Below the pieces are notes generated by a model. It made no database searches, was not told the DNA's origin, and was given only the letters and a program-made list of their open reading frames with translations. Shown piece by piece: positions 7,689 through 16,744 of a DNA stretch of 64,000 bases. How positions within the stretch are numbered: position 1 is the stretch's first letter; every line of letters begins with the position of its first letter. The translations under genes were made by a program, and so were the position numbers. The DNA comes from Lysobacter sp. BMK333-48F3 (GTDB lineage Bacteria; Pseudomonadota; Gammaproteobacteria; Xanthomonadales; Xanthomonadaceae): contig NZ_JAIHOO010000001.1 of the NCBI RefSeq assembly GCF_019733395.1, positions 992,001 to 1,056,000 of the forward strand, written 5' to 3'.

Positions 7689-9740
7689 CTACGAGGGCCG
7701 ATCCGGGGCGAAGGCCGGAGCAGTCGCGTCGGCGATGCCGGGGTGATACGAGACGTCCTCGCTCTGCGTGGACGCGAGGTCTTGCAGGATGTTGTCGGCC
7801 GCCTGCAGCGCCAGCGCGGCGATGGTCAGGGTCGGGTTGGCGGTGGCGGTGGTCGGGAACACGCCGCTGCCGACCATGTACAGATTGGAATGGTCCCAGG
7901 ACTGCTGGCGCGGGTTGAGCACCGAGTCGCGCGGCGTGGCGCCCATGCGGTAGGTGCCGATGATGTGGCCGGCGCCGTAGAAGGTGAAGCGGTCGCCCTT
8001 GTACTCGAACGTGCTGGGGGTGACGTTGAAACCGTGCATCTTCACCGGACCCGGCAGCTGGGTGTATTCCTTGGCGCCGAGCGCGCCGAAGATCTGAGTC
8101 GACACTTTCTTGGCCGAGACGAAGGCCTCGCGCACATAGTTGTCGCGGATGCGATAGGTCACCGACGGCCGCGGCAGGCCGAGGTGGTCGCGCAGGTTCG
8201 ACAGCTGCACGCGATTGTCCGGGTCGGGCAGTTGCTCGATCAGATAGCCCAGGCGCAACTGGCGCACGTAGATCGCATTGAGGGTCTGCACCAGCTGGGT
8301 GCCGAACAGCTTGCTGAACGCCGGCAAGGCCGGATTGAAGCGCAGCGGCTGGTTCTGCTGGTTGACCGAATCGCCGTTCAACTGGGCGTTGTTCTGGCCG
8401 AAGACGAAATCGGCCAGGGTGGTATTGGGATCGTTGGTTGCCCAGTTCCAGCCCTCGTTGCCGATCTCGATCCGGTAGGCCGCGCGCTGGCTGCGGAACG
8501 CGCCGTCGCGCAGCGCCTCGATGCCCGCGGTCGACAGCGGGCCGCGGAAGGCATAGATCGGGTCCTTGGACAGGCCCCAGGCCAGGTACATCACATGGTC
8601 CATCAGGTTGCGGCCGACCTGGTCGGAGCTGTTGGCGACGCCGCGGTTCCAGCCCGGGTTGCGGTTGGACATCAACAGCAGTTTGGGCGTCTCGATCGCG
8701 TGCGCGGCCAGCACATAGCGCTTGGCGGTCGCGGTGCCGGTGCCGGTCGCCGGTCCGGTCTGGGTGTCGTAGGTGATGTAGTCGATGCCGCTGACCTTGT
8801 CGCCGTCGAGGCGAATGTTGCTGGCCACCGACTGGTACTGGATCTGCACGTTGCCGGTCTGCAGGGCCTGAGCCAGGGTCACGGTGCCGTCGTACTTGGC
8901 CTGGATCGGGCAGATCGGGATGCAGTTGGTGTTGCCGGCGCACTGGCGGCGGTTGCCGGGACGCGAATTGCGCCCCTGCGGCGTCGGGGTGACGAACAGC
9001 GGGATATTGTCGACCTTCAGCGCGCCGACCTTCTGCGCGTACAGCGCGTCGTTCATCGATTCGATGATGCCCGGCATCGGGTAGTCGTAGTTGTCGCCGT
9101 AGACGCCGTCGGATTCGACGCCGAAGGTCTTGTACAGATCGACCATCGCCTGCTTGTCGGCGGACACCCCGATCACGTCCGCCGCCTTGCGGTAGTACGG
9201 CAGCAGCCGGCGGAAGAACTGCGAACCGCCCGGCCAGTCGACGCCTTGGCCGTACTGGCTCTTGAGCCGGAAGTCGTTGGGCAGGTTCATCAGCGACGTG
9301 CCCAACCAGTGCCAGGTGGTGCCGCCGGCGACGCGCTCGTAGGAACTGCCGAAGGCGAAGGTCAGCTCCGGGCTGTCCGGGGTGACGTTGTTGGGCTGGG
9401 CGAAGTAGGTGAAATAGCTGATTCCCGGGTCCTGCCAGGAGTTGATCTGCAGCACCGTGTAGCGCGGCGTGTTGAGGCTGGACGGATTGGGCTGGCCGAG
9501 CGCGTTGTTGGCGCCGGCCGCGCCCTGATTGACCGGCGGATACGGCGATTCCGGAGTCTTGGCGTTGGCCATGTAGAAGGTCTGCATGTATTCCTCGCGG
9601 CTCTTGGGCACCGGCGGCCCGCCTTCGAGGATCAACACCTTCTTGCCTTGCTTGCCGAGCTGGTAGGCGACGATCGAACCGGCGATGCCGGAACCGACGA
9701 TCACCGCGTCGAAGCCGCCGGGAGGCGTGACGATGCTCAT
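7689..9740 (-). CDS. GMC-family FAD dehydrogenase with Fe-S type cysteine motif
   Basis: A 683-residue flavoprotein. The N-terminal Rossmann motif is VIVGSGIAGSIVAYQLG, the FAD-binding EGG follows, and the GMC C-terminal signature is HIIGTYRMG with NPTLTIAALALQAADNI. Around residue 230 lies a cysteine cluster of spacing C-x5-C-x3-C (CAGNTNCIPICP). It resembles the cluster region of membrane-associated FAD-glucose and fructose dehydrogenases that hold a 3Fe-4S centre. The start at MSIVTPPGGFDAVIVG puts the nucleotide-binding motif near the N-terminus and overlaps the small-subunit stop by four bases. The substrate (sugar, alcohol or sterol) cannot be read from sequence. Confidence 0.85.
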   Translation of the reverse strand: MSIVTPPGGFDAVIVGSGIAGSIVAYQLGKQGKKVLILEGGPPVPKSREEYMQTFYMANAKTPESPYPPVNQGAAGANNALGQPNPSSLNTPRYTVLQINSWQDPGISYFTYFAQPNNVTPDSPELTFAFGSSYERVAGGTTWHWLGTSLMNLPNDFRLKSQYGQGVDWPGGSQFFRRLLPYYRKAADVIGVSADKQAMVDLYKTFGVESDGVYGDNYDYPMPGIIESMNDALYAQKVGALKVDNIPLFVTPTPQGRNSRPGNRRQCAGNTNCIPICPIQAKYDGTVTLAQALQTGNVQIQYQSVASNIRLDGDKVSGIDYITYDTQTGPATGTGTATAKRYVLAAHAIETPKLLLMSNRNPGWNRGVANSSDQVGRNLMDHVMYLAWGLSKDPIYAFRGPLSTAGIEALRDGAFRSQRAAYRIEIGNEGWNWATNDPNTTLADFVFGQNNAQLNGDSVNQQNQPLRFNPALPAFSKLFGTQLVQTLNAIYVRQLRLGYLIEQLPDPDNRVQLSNLRDHLGLPRPSVTYRIRDNYVREAFVSAKKVSTQIFGALGAKEYTQLPGPVKMHGFNVTPSTFEYKGDRFTFYGAGHIIGTYRMGATPRDSVLNPRQQSWDHSNLYMVGSGVFPTTATANPTLTIAALALQAADNILQDLASTQSEDVSYHPGIADATAPAFAPDRPS

Positions 9741-10228
9741 ACCGGGTTCTCCAGGTAGGCGCTCAGCGGCGCAGGCGGCTGCGCCCAGTAGCCGTAGTGG
9801 TAGGTCGACCGGCCCATCGGGTGCGACTGCATGACCCGCCAGACCAGGCCCTGGGTGTAGCTGTCGGCCGAAATCACCTCGCTGAAGGTCTGCCCGCCCG
9901 AGGGCGAGCCGCCGTCGGTGACCGTCGGCCAGGCGCCGGCGTACCACAGGAACAGCAGTTGCCGGCACGGGAACTCCTGGTCGGGCGTCTCGGCGAACAG
10001 GATCCGCACCACCACCTCTTCGCGGTTGGCCGGATTGCCGGCGATGTGGCCGTCGATGATCCGGTAGTGGGTCAGGATGGTGGTGACCAGGCCGGCGCCG
10101 ACGCGCTGGCGGAAGGTGTCCAGGTACAGGGTCTTGATGTCGTGGGTGTCGTCGGAAGGCGCGAGCGCCCCGCGCTTGAATCCGGTCAGGCCGATGCTGA
10201 GCCGGATGAAATACTCCATCTCGTCCAT
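9737..10228 (-). CDS. Putative small subunit of the GMC dehydrogenase
   Basis: A 163-residue protein without clear signal peptide, lying between the cytochrome and the flavoprotein with 10-base spacing and a 4-base overlap. It has the size and composition of small subunits (gluconate 2-dehydrogenase subunit 3 or sorbitol dehydrogenase small subunit types), with FIRLSIGLTGF near the N-terminus and LLFLWYAGAWP in the second half. The family call rests mainly on context. Such subunits chaperone or stabilise the flavoprotein for export; no twin-arginine motif is seen here. Confidence 0.55.
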   Translation of the reverse strand: MDEMEYFIRLSIGLTGFKRGALAPSDDTHDIKTLYLDTFRQRVGAGLVTTILTHYRIIDGHIAGNPANREEVVVRILFAETPDQEFPCRQLLFLWYAGAWPTVTDGGSPSGGQTFSEVISADSYTQGLVWRVMQSHPMGRSTYHYGYWAQPPAPLSAYLENPV

Positions 10229-10238
10229 GGTGGGCTCC

Positions 10239-11594
10239 TTATTGCGCGCGCTGCAGCAGGTAGGTGAAGTCCGCCGCCAGGCCGTTGTTCATGGTGGCGT
10301 CGTTGTGGCAGTCCATGCAGCTCGACGAGACCCGCGGCACCTTGCCCTGGATGTAGGTTTCCAGGGTCGCGTTGGCGAGGAAGGTCGGCGCCGGCGTGCC
10401 GGTCGGGTCGATCGGGTTCTTCGGCTTGGTCGGCCACTGGGTGCTGATCAGCTCGTAGTTCGCCCACACCGAATTGGCGTTGGCGCTGCGCAGCAACGCC
10501 TGGTACTGGGCGTTGAGTTTCTTGGTCGAGTCGGTCAGCGGGATATCGCGCACCACCTGGGTCGGCTGGGTGCCGGTAGCGTTCGGGTTCCACGGCCGCG
10601 GCGGCGGCTGGTTGGGCAGGCAGGTGGTGCAGGTCTTGTCGTAGAAGTTGTAGTGCGGCTTGGACGGCGTATCGCCCTTGCTCGGCGCGTTGTCGACGTG
10701 CTCGAAGGTCGACCACACCCACTGCGGCGCCGAGCCGGTCTTGTGCACGATGTGCAGGCCGACCAGGCCCACCGTCTGCAGCTTGCACGCGGCGCTCACG
10801 CCTTCGTGTTCGTTCGGGTTGGTGTAGACCAGCGCCTTGATGGTGTGGAAGCGGCTGGCGTCGTCGTTGGCGCCCATCACCTTCCACGAGGACTTGATCA
10901 TGATCGCGCCGACGTGGGCGTTGGTCTGCGGCTGGGCGAAATCGGCGGGCTTGTTGAAGGCCGCCTGCCCGGCCTTGCTGTACAGCCGGTCGCGGACGAT
11001 GCGGTCGAACATGTCCTGGTTGGTCATGATCGCGAAGCGCACGTACTGGCCGTTCTGGTCGATCAGCGGGCCGGTCTCGAACGGCTCGGCGCTTTCGTCG
11101 AGCACGTCTGGGGTCTTGCCGACCTGGGTCAGGTTGAGCGTGCCGTCGCCGAGCCCGGCGCAGACCGCCGGCGGCGGCGTATCCTGCCCCCACGGCAGCG
11201 GCGCGGCGCCGCCGGGCAGGAAGATCTCGCGGCTCTCCTTCCAGTTCTCCCACACCGTCGGCAGGTTGGCGCCGATGGTCGCGCCGGTGTTGGGGTTGCC
11301 GTTGGCGTCGGCCGGCCAGTTCACCGCGACGAAGGTCTGCCACGACAGCAGGTCGAAGTCGTCCTGCAGGTCCTGCAGGCTGGGCTTGGTCTGCGGCACG
11401 TTGACGTCGAGCGGAATCTGCCAGCTCAGCGGCGGCAGGCTGGCGTCGGCATGGGCGCGGATGTCCGCGCCGCTCAGCCGGTCGTGCGGCTCGGACTTGA
11501 CGCCGCCGTCGGCGCACCCGCCCAGGGCGAGCGCCAGCGGCGCGACGGCGGCGAACGCCGCCAATGACGATCTGCGACGGTATCGTTGGGTCAT
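10239..11594 (-). CDS. Cytochrome c-like lipoprotein of the dehydrogenase unit
   Basis: A 451-residue exported protein. The signal peptide ends in the lipobox LGGC (residues about 27-30), predicting an acylated periplasmic protein. A single covalent haem motif, CMDCH, lies about 25 residues before the C-terminus; a second pair, CTTC, lacks the histidine. Between them lies a large domain of unknown type rich in Trp and Pro. It is the first gene of the three-gene unit, so it would carry electrons from the flavoprotein to the respiratory chain. The ATG at 11594 was chosen because it directly precedes the signal peptide. Confidence 0.7.
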   Translation of the reverse strand: MTQRYRRRSSLAAFAAVAPLALALGGCADGGVKSEPHDRLSGADIRAHADASLPPLSWQIPLDVNVPQTKPSLQDLQDDFDLLSWQTFVAVNWPADANGNPNTGATIGANLPTVWENWKESREIFLPGGAAPLPWGQDTPPPAVCAGLGDGTLNLTQVGKTPDVLDESAEPFETGPLIDQNGQYVRFAIMTNQDMFDRIVRDRLYSKAGQAAFNKPADFAQPQTNAHVGAIMIKSSWKVMGANDDASRFHTIKALVYTNPNEHEGVSAACKLQTVGLVGLHIVHKTGSAPQWVWSTFEHVDNAPSKGDTPSKPHYNFYDKTCTTCLPNQPPPRPWNPNATGTQPTQVVRDIPLTDSTKKLNAQYQALLRSANANSVWANYELISTQWPTKPKNPIDPTGTPAPTFLANATLETYIQGKVPRVSSSCMDCHNDATMNNGLAADFTYLLQRAQ

Positions 11595-12052
11595 AGCGCT
11601 TCCTGCTCCTCGGTCGAGCGAAGCGAAGGCGTTCGCTTCGTCGCGGTGCAGGCAGCGTTCCGTGCCGATGCTCGTCGGCCGTTCTGCAACGGCCGACGCG
11701 GACGATGCAATGCGATCGACCGTGCCGACGAACCCGGCTTGGCTGGCGATCGCAATCGCTGGCTCCACTCGCGTCGAGCGCAGACGCTACCGATGCCAAC
11801 GCGGCAAAAACGCGACACGCGCGGCAAAAGAAAAATATCTTCGCGCGGTTCGCAGAACGCGCGTTCGCGCTGTCCTGCAACGAGGATCGTTTACGTAGTC
11901 GAATCCAGCGCACACGCCGCGCGCTAGCGAACGTGGCGTCGGCGTGATCGAAGGTGAGTGCGCATCGCCGGCGCATGTGGCAGCCCGCGCAGGCCGAGCG
12001 GATACCCATGCGCGCAGCGCAGCGTAATCGCGCGCGTCGCGCGGCGCCGGGC
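11595..12052. other. Intergenic region upstream of the dehydrogenase unit
   Basis: 458 bases separate the cytochrome start from the end of the AraC gene, both on the minus strand. It contains the most A-rich segment nearby (about 11812-11842), a plausible promoter region. No gene was recognised. Confidence 0.5.
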
Positions 12053-12997
12053 TCAGCTCTGCGGCGCGCTGCGCGCCTGCACCACTTCCGCGCGCGGCGG
12101 CGCGCCGAACAGGCGCTTGTACTCGCGCGAGAACTGCGACGGGCTTTCGTAGCCGACCCGGTGCGCGGCGGTCACCGCCTCCATGCCGTTGACCATCATC
12201 AGCCGGCGCGCCTCGTGCAGGCGCAGCTGCTTCTGGAACTGCAGCGGCGACATCGTGGTCACCGCCTTGAACTGGTGGTGCAGCGAGGAGGTGCTCATGT
12301 GCACCTGCTCGGCCAGTTCCTCGATGCTCAGCGGCTGCAGGTAGCAGCGGCGCAGCACCGCCACCGCCTTGGCGATGCGGCTGGAGCGGCTGTCGGTGAC
12401 CGCGATCGCGCGCAGGCGATGGCCGAGGTCGCCCATCAGCACGCGGTAGAAGATCTCGCGCAGCGCCAGCGGCGCCAGCACCGGCAGGTCCTGCGGCGTG
12501 TCGAGCAGGCGCATCAGCCGCAGCACCGCTTCCATCAGGATCGGATTGACCCGCGCCGCGTACAGGCCGAGATCGGCGGAACGGTCGGCGCCGCGCTCCA
12601 GCGGCGCCTGGCCGGCGTCGACCAGCAGGCGCGCGATCTCTTCCGGATCGACGTCGATGCGCAGGCACAGATAGGGCTTGTCCGGCGTCGCCTCGACCAC
12701 CTGGCCGATCATCGGCAGGGTCACCGACACCACCAGGTAGTTCAGCGGGTCGTAGTGATAGGTGCGGTCGGACAGGGTTACCACCTTGCGGCCCTGCGCA
12801 ACCACGCACAGGCGCGGCTCGTAGACGCTGGGCGAGCATTCGGTGGGGCTGCTGATGCGGATCAGCTGCAAGGCCTTGACCGCGGTCGGATGCAGTCCGT
12901 CGCCTTGCGTCAATCGGGCAATCCGGTCGACCAGTTCGGCCTGCGCTGCGCAACTGCCGCGCTGGGCGATGGTTTCGGCGGAAGTGTTGGCGTTCAT
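12053..12997 (-). CDS. AraC-family transcriptional regulator
   Basis: A 314-residue regulator with an AraC N-terminal effector domain (PF06719 type). This is shown by the segment SVYEPRLCVVAQGRKVV and the following DPLNYLVVSVTLP. A C-terminal double helix-turn-helix follows from about residue 205 (LSIEELAEQVHMSTSSLHHQFKAV, then AVTAAHRVGYESPSQFSREYK). It lies upstream of the dehydrogenase unit on the same strand and divergent from the RND pump, so either could be its target. In this subfamily the neighbours are often oxidoreductases. Confidence 0.88.
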   Translation of the reverse strand: MNANTSAETIAQRGSCAAQAELVDRIARLTQGDGLHPTAVKALQLIRISSPTECSPSVYEPRLCVVAQGRKVVTLSDRTYHYDPLNYLVVSVTLPMIGQVVEATPDKPYLCLRIDVDPEEIARLLVDAGQAPLERGADRSADLGLYAARVNPILMEAVLRLMRLLDTPQDLPVLAPLALREIFYRVLMGDLGHRLRAIAVTDSRSSRIAKAVAVLRRCYLQPLSIEELAEQVHMSTSSLHHQFKAVTTMSPLQFQKQLRLHEARRLMMVNGMEAVTAAHRVGYESPSQFSREYKRLFGAPPRAEVVQARSAPQS

Positions 12998-13543
12998 GGC
13001 TTCCCGCGTTGGTTCCGGGTACGGCGATTATCGTGAGGAATCTGTCGTGTGACTGTGCCGGGTCGGCCAAATTGCAGAAATAGGCAACGATGCGACAGTA
13101 ATGAACTAACGCCCCCGCGATTCAGGGAACTAATTTACCCCCACTCCCCCTGCGCACCCGCATCCTCGGGCCGGCGGGCGACGACCGGCATCGGGCCTCC
13201 GCCCGGCGGCGGCCGTTTCTGCCGGCGGCCCTGCGTTTCGCGCCGGCGGGAAGCCGCTTCCCCGTCGCCAGCGAGGGCCCCCACCCGCCGTCCAGCCACG
13301 CCCCGGATCCCGTCGCCGCGCCGATGCGTCCGCCTGACGGTTTTGTCAGGTACGCGTCAGTTCCGCGTCCGCATCGCGCGTCTACCCTGAGCGCAAGGTC
13401 CGCCGCGCCGCCTGCGCGGACCGTCCGGCGGACGCGTGCGGCGTCGCCCCAGCCAACCCCATCGTTCGATGCCGCGACGCTGCGCGAGCCGCGCGGCGTG
13501 CGGACACTGCGCCCCCATCCCCCGACGCCGGAATGCCTACGCG
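12998..13543. other. Divergent promoter region between AraC regulator and RND pump
   Basis: This 546-base stretch separates two divergent genes. It has no convincing gene. One short inverted repeat (13333-13350) is the only candidate operator seen. Confidence 0.5.
13333..13350. promoter_or_regulatory. Inverted repeat CCTGAC-N6-GTCAGG
   Basis: Six-base complementary arms around GGTTTT lie about 195 bases upstream of the RND permease. It could be an operator or a small hairpin; nothing else supports either. Confidence 0.3.
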
Positions 13544-16500
13544 ATGTGGATAGTCCAATACGCCCTCAGCCGTCGCTACACGATCGGCGTGCTGGCGATC
13601 CTGATCCTGCTGTTCGGCGTGCTGTCGGCGCGCAAGATGCCGACCGACATCCTGCCGGAAGTCGGCATTCCCTCGGTCAATCTGGTGTGGACCTATAGCG
13701 GCCTGCCTGCGGCCGACGTCGCCGCCAAGATGACCTCGTTCTCCGAGGCGGCGATCCTCAATACCGTCGACGATCTCAAGGAAGTCCGTTCGGAAACGAT
13801 CAACGGCGCCAGCATCGTGCGCATCGAGTTCCAGCCCACGGTCAGCCTGGACCGCGCGCTGGTGCAGATCACCGCGGTCTCGCAGACCATCCTGCGGCGC
13901 ATGCCGCCGGGCACTTCGCCGCCGCTGGTGGTGCGCAACAACGTCTCCTCCACCCCGGTGCTGCAACTGGTGCTGTCGTCCGACTCGCTGACCGAGGCGC
14001 AGCTGTACGACTACGCGCGCCTGCAGCTGCGCTCGCAGATCCAGACCATCCCCGGCATCCGCATGACCCTGCCCTACGGCGGCGCGCCGCGGCAGATCAT
14101 GGTCGACCTGGACCCGGCCAAGCTGCAGACCTACGGCCTGACCCCGGCCGACGTCACCGGCGCGCTCGAACGCGGCAGTCCGACCCTGCCCTCCGGCGCG
14201 ATCCGCGAAGGCCGGCGCGAGATGCAGATCTCGATCGACACCAGTCCGGCGACCGCAGCCGAATTCCTCGACATCCCGGTGGCGATGCGCGCCGGCACCG
14301 TGGTCTACGTGCGCGACGTCGCCTCGGTGCGCGACGGCGGCGCGCTGCAGACCAATGTCGCGCGCATGGACGGCTCCAGCGCGGTGTCGGTGGCGCTGAT
14401 CAAGCTCGGCGGCGCCTCGGCGGTGGAGATCGTGCGCGCGGTGCGCGAGCGCCTGCCCGAGATCGAGGCCTCGGCGCCGCCGGGCACGCGGATCCACGCG
14501 ATCTTCGACCAGTCGGTGTTCGTCGACAACGCGATCGGCTCGATCCAGCACGAGGCGATCCTGGTCGGCCTGCTGGTCGCGCTGGTGGTGCTGGTGTTCA
14601 TCGGCTCCTGGCGCTCCAGCCTGATCGTGCTGTCGGCGATCCCGCTGGCGCTGCTGGCCTCGGTGGCGATGCTGCACCTGCTCGGCTACACCTTCAACGT
14701 CATGACTCTGGGCGGGCTGGCGCTGGCGATCGGCATCCTGGTCGACAACGCGGTGGTCGACGTGGAGAACACCAACCGCAACATCGCCCTGGGCAAGGAC
14801 GTGCGCACCGCGATCCTCGACAGCGCGCGCGAAGTGGTGTTCCCGGAGATGGTCTCGACCATTTCGATCTGCATCGTGCTTACGCCCATCCTGCTGATGA
14901 CCGGCCTGTCGGCCTGGGTGTTCGCCCCGCTGGCGCTGGCGGTGATCTTCGCCATGCTGGCCTCGTTCCTGCTCTCGCGCACCCTGATTCCGGTGCTGTG
15001 CTACCTGCTGCTGCCGGCCGACATCCGAAGCCGGGCCAATCCGCGCTGGGCACCGGAAAAGCTGCTGCTGGGCATCAACCACAAGGTCGAGCACGTCCTC
15101 GACTCGCTGCGCGACAAGCACCACGCCCTGCTGGTCCGGCTCGGCCACCACGGCGGCCTGCTCGCCGCCGCGGCGCTGCTGGTGTTCGCGCTCGGCGCCG
15201 GCGCGGCGATGTCGCTGGGACGCGAGTACTTCCCCCAGGTCGACGCCGGCCAGCTGCGCCTGCAGGTGCGCCTGCCGACCGGCACCCGGCTGGAGGAAAC
15301 CGCGGCCAAACTCAGCCAGATCCAGCGCGAGATCCGCGCGATCATTCCGGCCGACGAGCTGCAGACCGTGTACGAGCAGATCGGCGTGCCCGACGCGATC
15401 AACCTGTCGCTGGTCGACAGCACCGTGGTCGGCTCGTTCGAGGCCGAGATCATGCTGCAGCTGCGCTCGCCGCACGCCAACAGCCACGACTATCTGGTCA
15501 AGATCCGCCAGCGCATCGCCGAGCGCTTCCCCGATGTCAAGCTGTTCGAGCGTCCGCCGGACGCGACCAGCCGGACGCTGGCCGGCTCGGCCGCGGCCGC
15601 GTTCGAAGTGCGCCTGATCGGCCGCGATGTGCCCGGCAACATGGCCCTGGCGCGCGAAATCGAACAGCGCCTGCACCAGGTTCCCGGCGCGGTCGACATC
15701 TCGCTGCGCCAGGTGCTGGACCTGCCCGAGTACCAGGTGCGGATCGACCGTACCCGCGCCGCCCAGCTCGGTCTGGACCCGCAGCAGGCCGCGCGTGCGG
15801 TGTTGGCGGTGCTCGGCTCGGCCGGCACGGTGTCGCCGGTGTACTGGACCGACACCGTCAACGCGATCGCCTACACCGTGCAGGTGCAGGCGCCGATCAA
15901 CGACCTGCGCGACATCGACGCGCTGCTGAACTCGCCGTTGCGGATCGGCCCGAACGGCGAGGCGGTGTTGTTGCGCAACATCGCCACGGTGATCCCGCGC
16001 CAGGTGCCGGCCAGCATCGCCCGCACCACCTTGGCGCCGACCATCAGCGTGATCGCCAACGTGCAGGGCACCGACCTGGGCTCGGTCTACGACCGGCTCA
16101 GCGCGATCACCGGCGAACTCGATGGCAAGCTCAAGCCCGGCAACCGGATCGAGATCGTCGGCCAGGCCGGCGAAATGCAGAGCGCCTACGGCGAGCTCGC
16201 CGCCGGTCTGCTGATGTCGGCGGTGCTGGTGTTCCTGGTGCTGGTGGTCAACTTCCAGTCCTGGATCCAGCCGGCGGTGGCCATGTCCGGCCTACCGATC
16301 GCGATCGCCGGCGCCGCCATCGGCCTGTTCGTCACCGGCACGCCGCTGAGCGTGCCGGCGCTGATGGGCGTAATGATGGTGATCGGCGTATCGACCGCGA
16401 ACTCGGTGCTGGTCACCAGCTTCGCCCGCAGCCTGATCGCCGACGGTCACGACCCCGAACTGGCCGCTTACGAATCCGCTGCGGTGCGCCTGCGCCCGGT

Positions 16501-16744
16501 GCTGATGACCGCCAGCGCGATGGTGCTCGGCATCGTGCCGATGGCGATCGGCCTGGGCGACGGCGGCGAACAGAACGCGCCGCTCGGCCGCGCGGTGATC
16601 GGCGGCCTGCTGTTCGGCACGCCGGCCACTCTGATCCTGGTTCCTTCCATCCTGGCCGTGCTCGGCCGCCGCCGCAAACCGGCCGCGCCGGTCGCGTCCG
16701 ACGACATCGCCGTGCCCGCCGCCCCCGCAGGAGTCGCCCCATGA
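13544..16744 (+). CDS. RND efflux transporter permease
   Basis: A 1066-residue inner-membrane proton/drug antiporter of the AcrB/HAE family. It begins MWIVQYALSRRYTIGVLAIL (first membrane helix). The periplasmic porter domain follows, then the helix 2-6 block with NVMTLGGLALAIGILVDNAVV. A second porter half and the closing helices with LRPVLMTASAMVLG complete the usual twelve-helix layout. In the proton-relay motif the second Asp of the AcrB VDDA pair is Asn (VDNA), a variant common in other RND branches. The ATG at 13544 precedes the first helix. It overlaps the adaptor gene by ATGA. No outer-membrane channel gene is adjacent, so it probably uses a TolC-like protein encoded elsewhere. Confidence 0.92.
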   Translation: MWIVQYALSRRYTIGVLAILILLFGVLSARKMPTDILPEVGIPSVNLVWTYSGLPAADVAAKMTSFSEAAILNTVDDLKEVRSETINGASIVRIEFQPTVSLDRALVQITAVSQTILRRMPPGTSPPLVVRNNVSSTPVLQLVLSSDSLTEAQLYDYARLQLRSQIQTIPGIRMTLPYGGAPRQIMVDLDPAKLQTYGLTPADVTGALERGSPTLPSGAIREGRREMQISIDTSPATAAEFLDIPVAMRAGTVVYVRDVASVRDGGALQTNVARMDGSSAVSVALIKLGGASAVEIVRAVRERLPEIEASAPPGTRIHAIFDQSVFVDNAIGSIQHEAILVGLLVALVVLVFIGSWRSSLIVLSAIPLALLASVAMLHLLGYTFNVMTLGGLALAIGILVDNAVVDVENTNRNIALGKDVRTAILDSAREVVFPEMVSTISICIVLTPILLMTGLSAWVFAPLALAVIFAMLASFLLSRTLIPVLCYLLLPADIRSRANPRWAPEKLLLGINHKVEHVLDSLRDKHHALLVRLGHHGGLLAAAALLVFALGAGAAMSLGREYFPQVDAGQLRLQVRLPTGTRLEETAAKLSQIQREIRAIIPADELQTVYEQIGVPDAINLSLVDSTVVGSFEAEIMLQLRSPHANSHDYLVKIRQRIAERFPDVKLFERPPDATSRTLAGSAAAAFEVRLIGRDVPGNMALAREIEQRLHQVPGAVDISLRQVLDLPEYQVRIDRTRAAQLGLDPQQAARAVLAVLGSAGTVSPVYWTDTVNAIAYTVQVQAPINDLRDIDALLNSPLRIGPNGEAVLLRNIATVIPRQVPASIARTTLAPTISVIANVQGTDLGSVYDRLSAITGELDGKLKPGNRIEIVGQAGEMQSAYGELAAGLLMSAVLVFLVLVVNFQSWIQPAVAMSGLPIAIAGAAIGLFVTGTPLSVPALMGVMMVIGVSTANSVLVTSFARSLIADGHDPELAAYESAAVRLRPVLMTASAMVLGIVPMAIGLGDGGEQNAPLGRAVIGGLLFGTPATLILVPSILAVLGRRRKPAAPVASDDIAVPAAPAGVAP

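Noticed and set aside
14740..14790. Asp-to-Asn change in the RND proton-relay motif as a sign of an inactive pump.
   Set aside because: VDNA occurs in other functional RND branches from general knowledge, so it is not evidence of inactivity by itself.
13382..15676. A long open frame on the opposite strand of the RND permease.
   Set aside because: High third-position GC keeps alternative frames open. Its translation is His/Arg/Gln-rich low complexity with no domain, while the plus strand encodes a clear RND pump.
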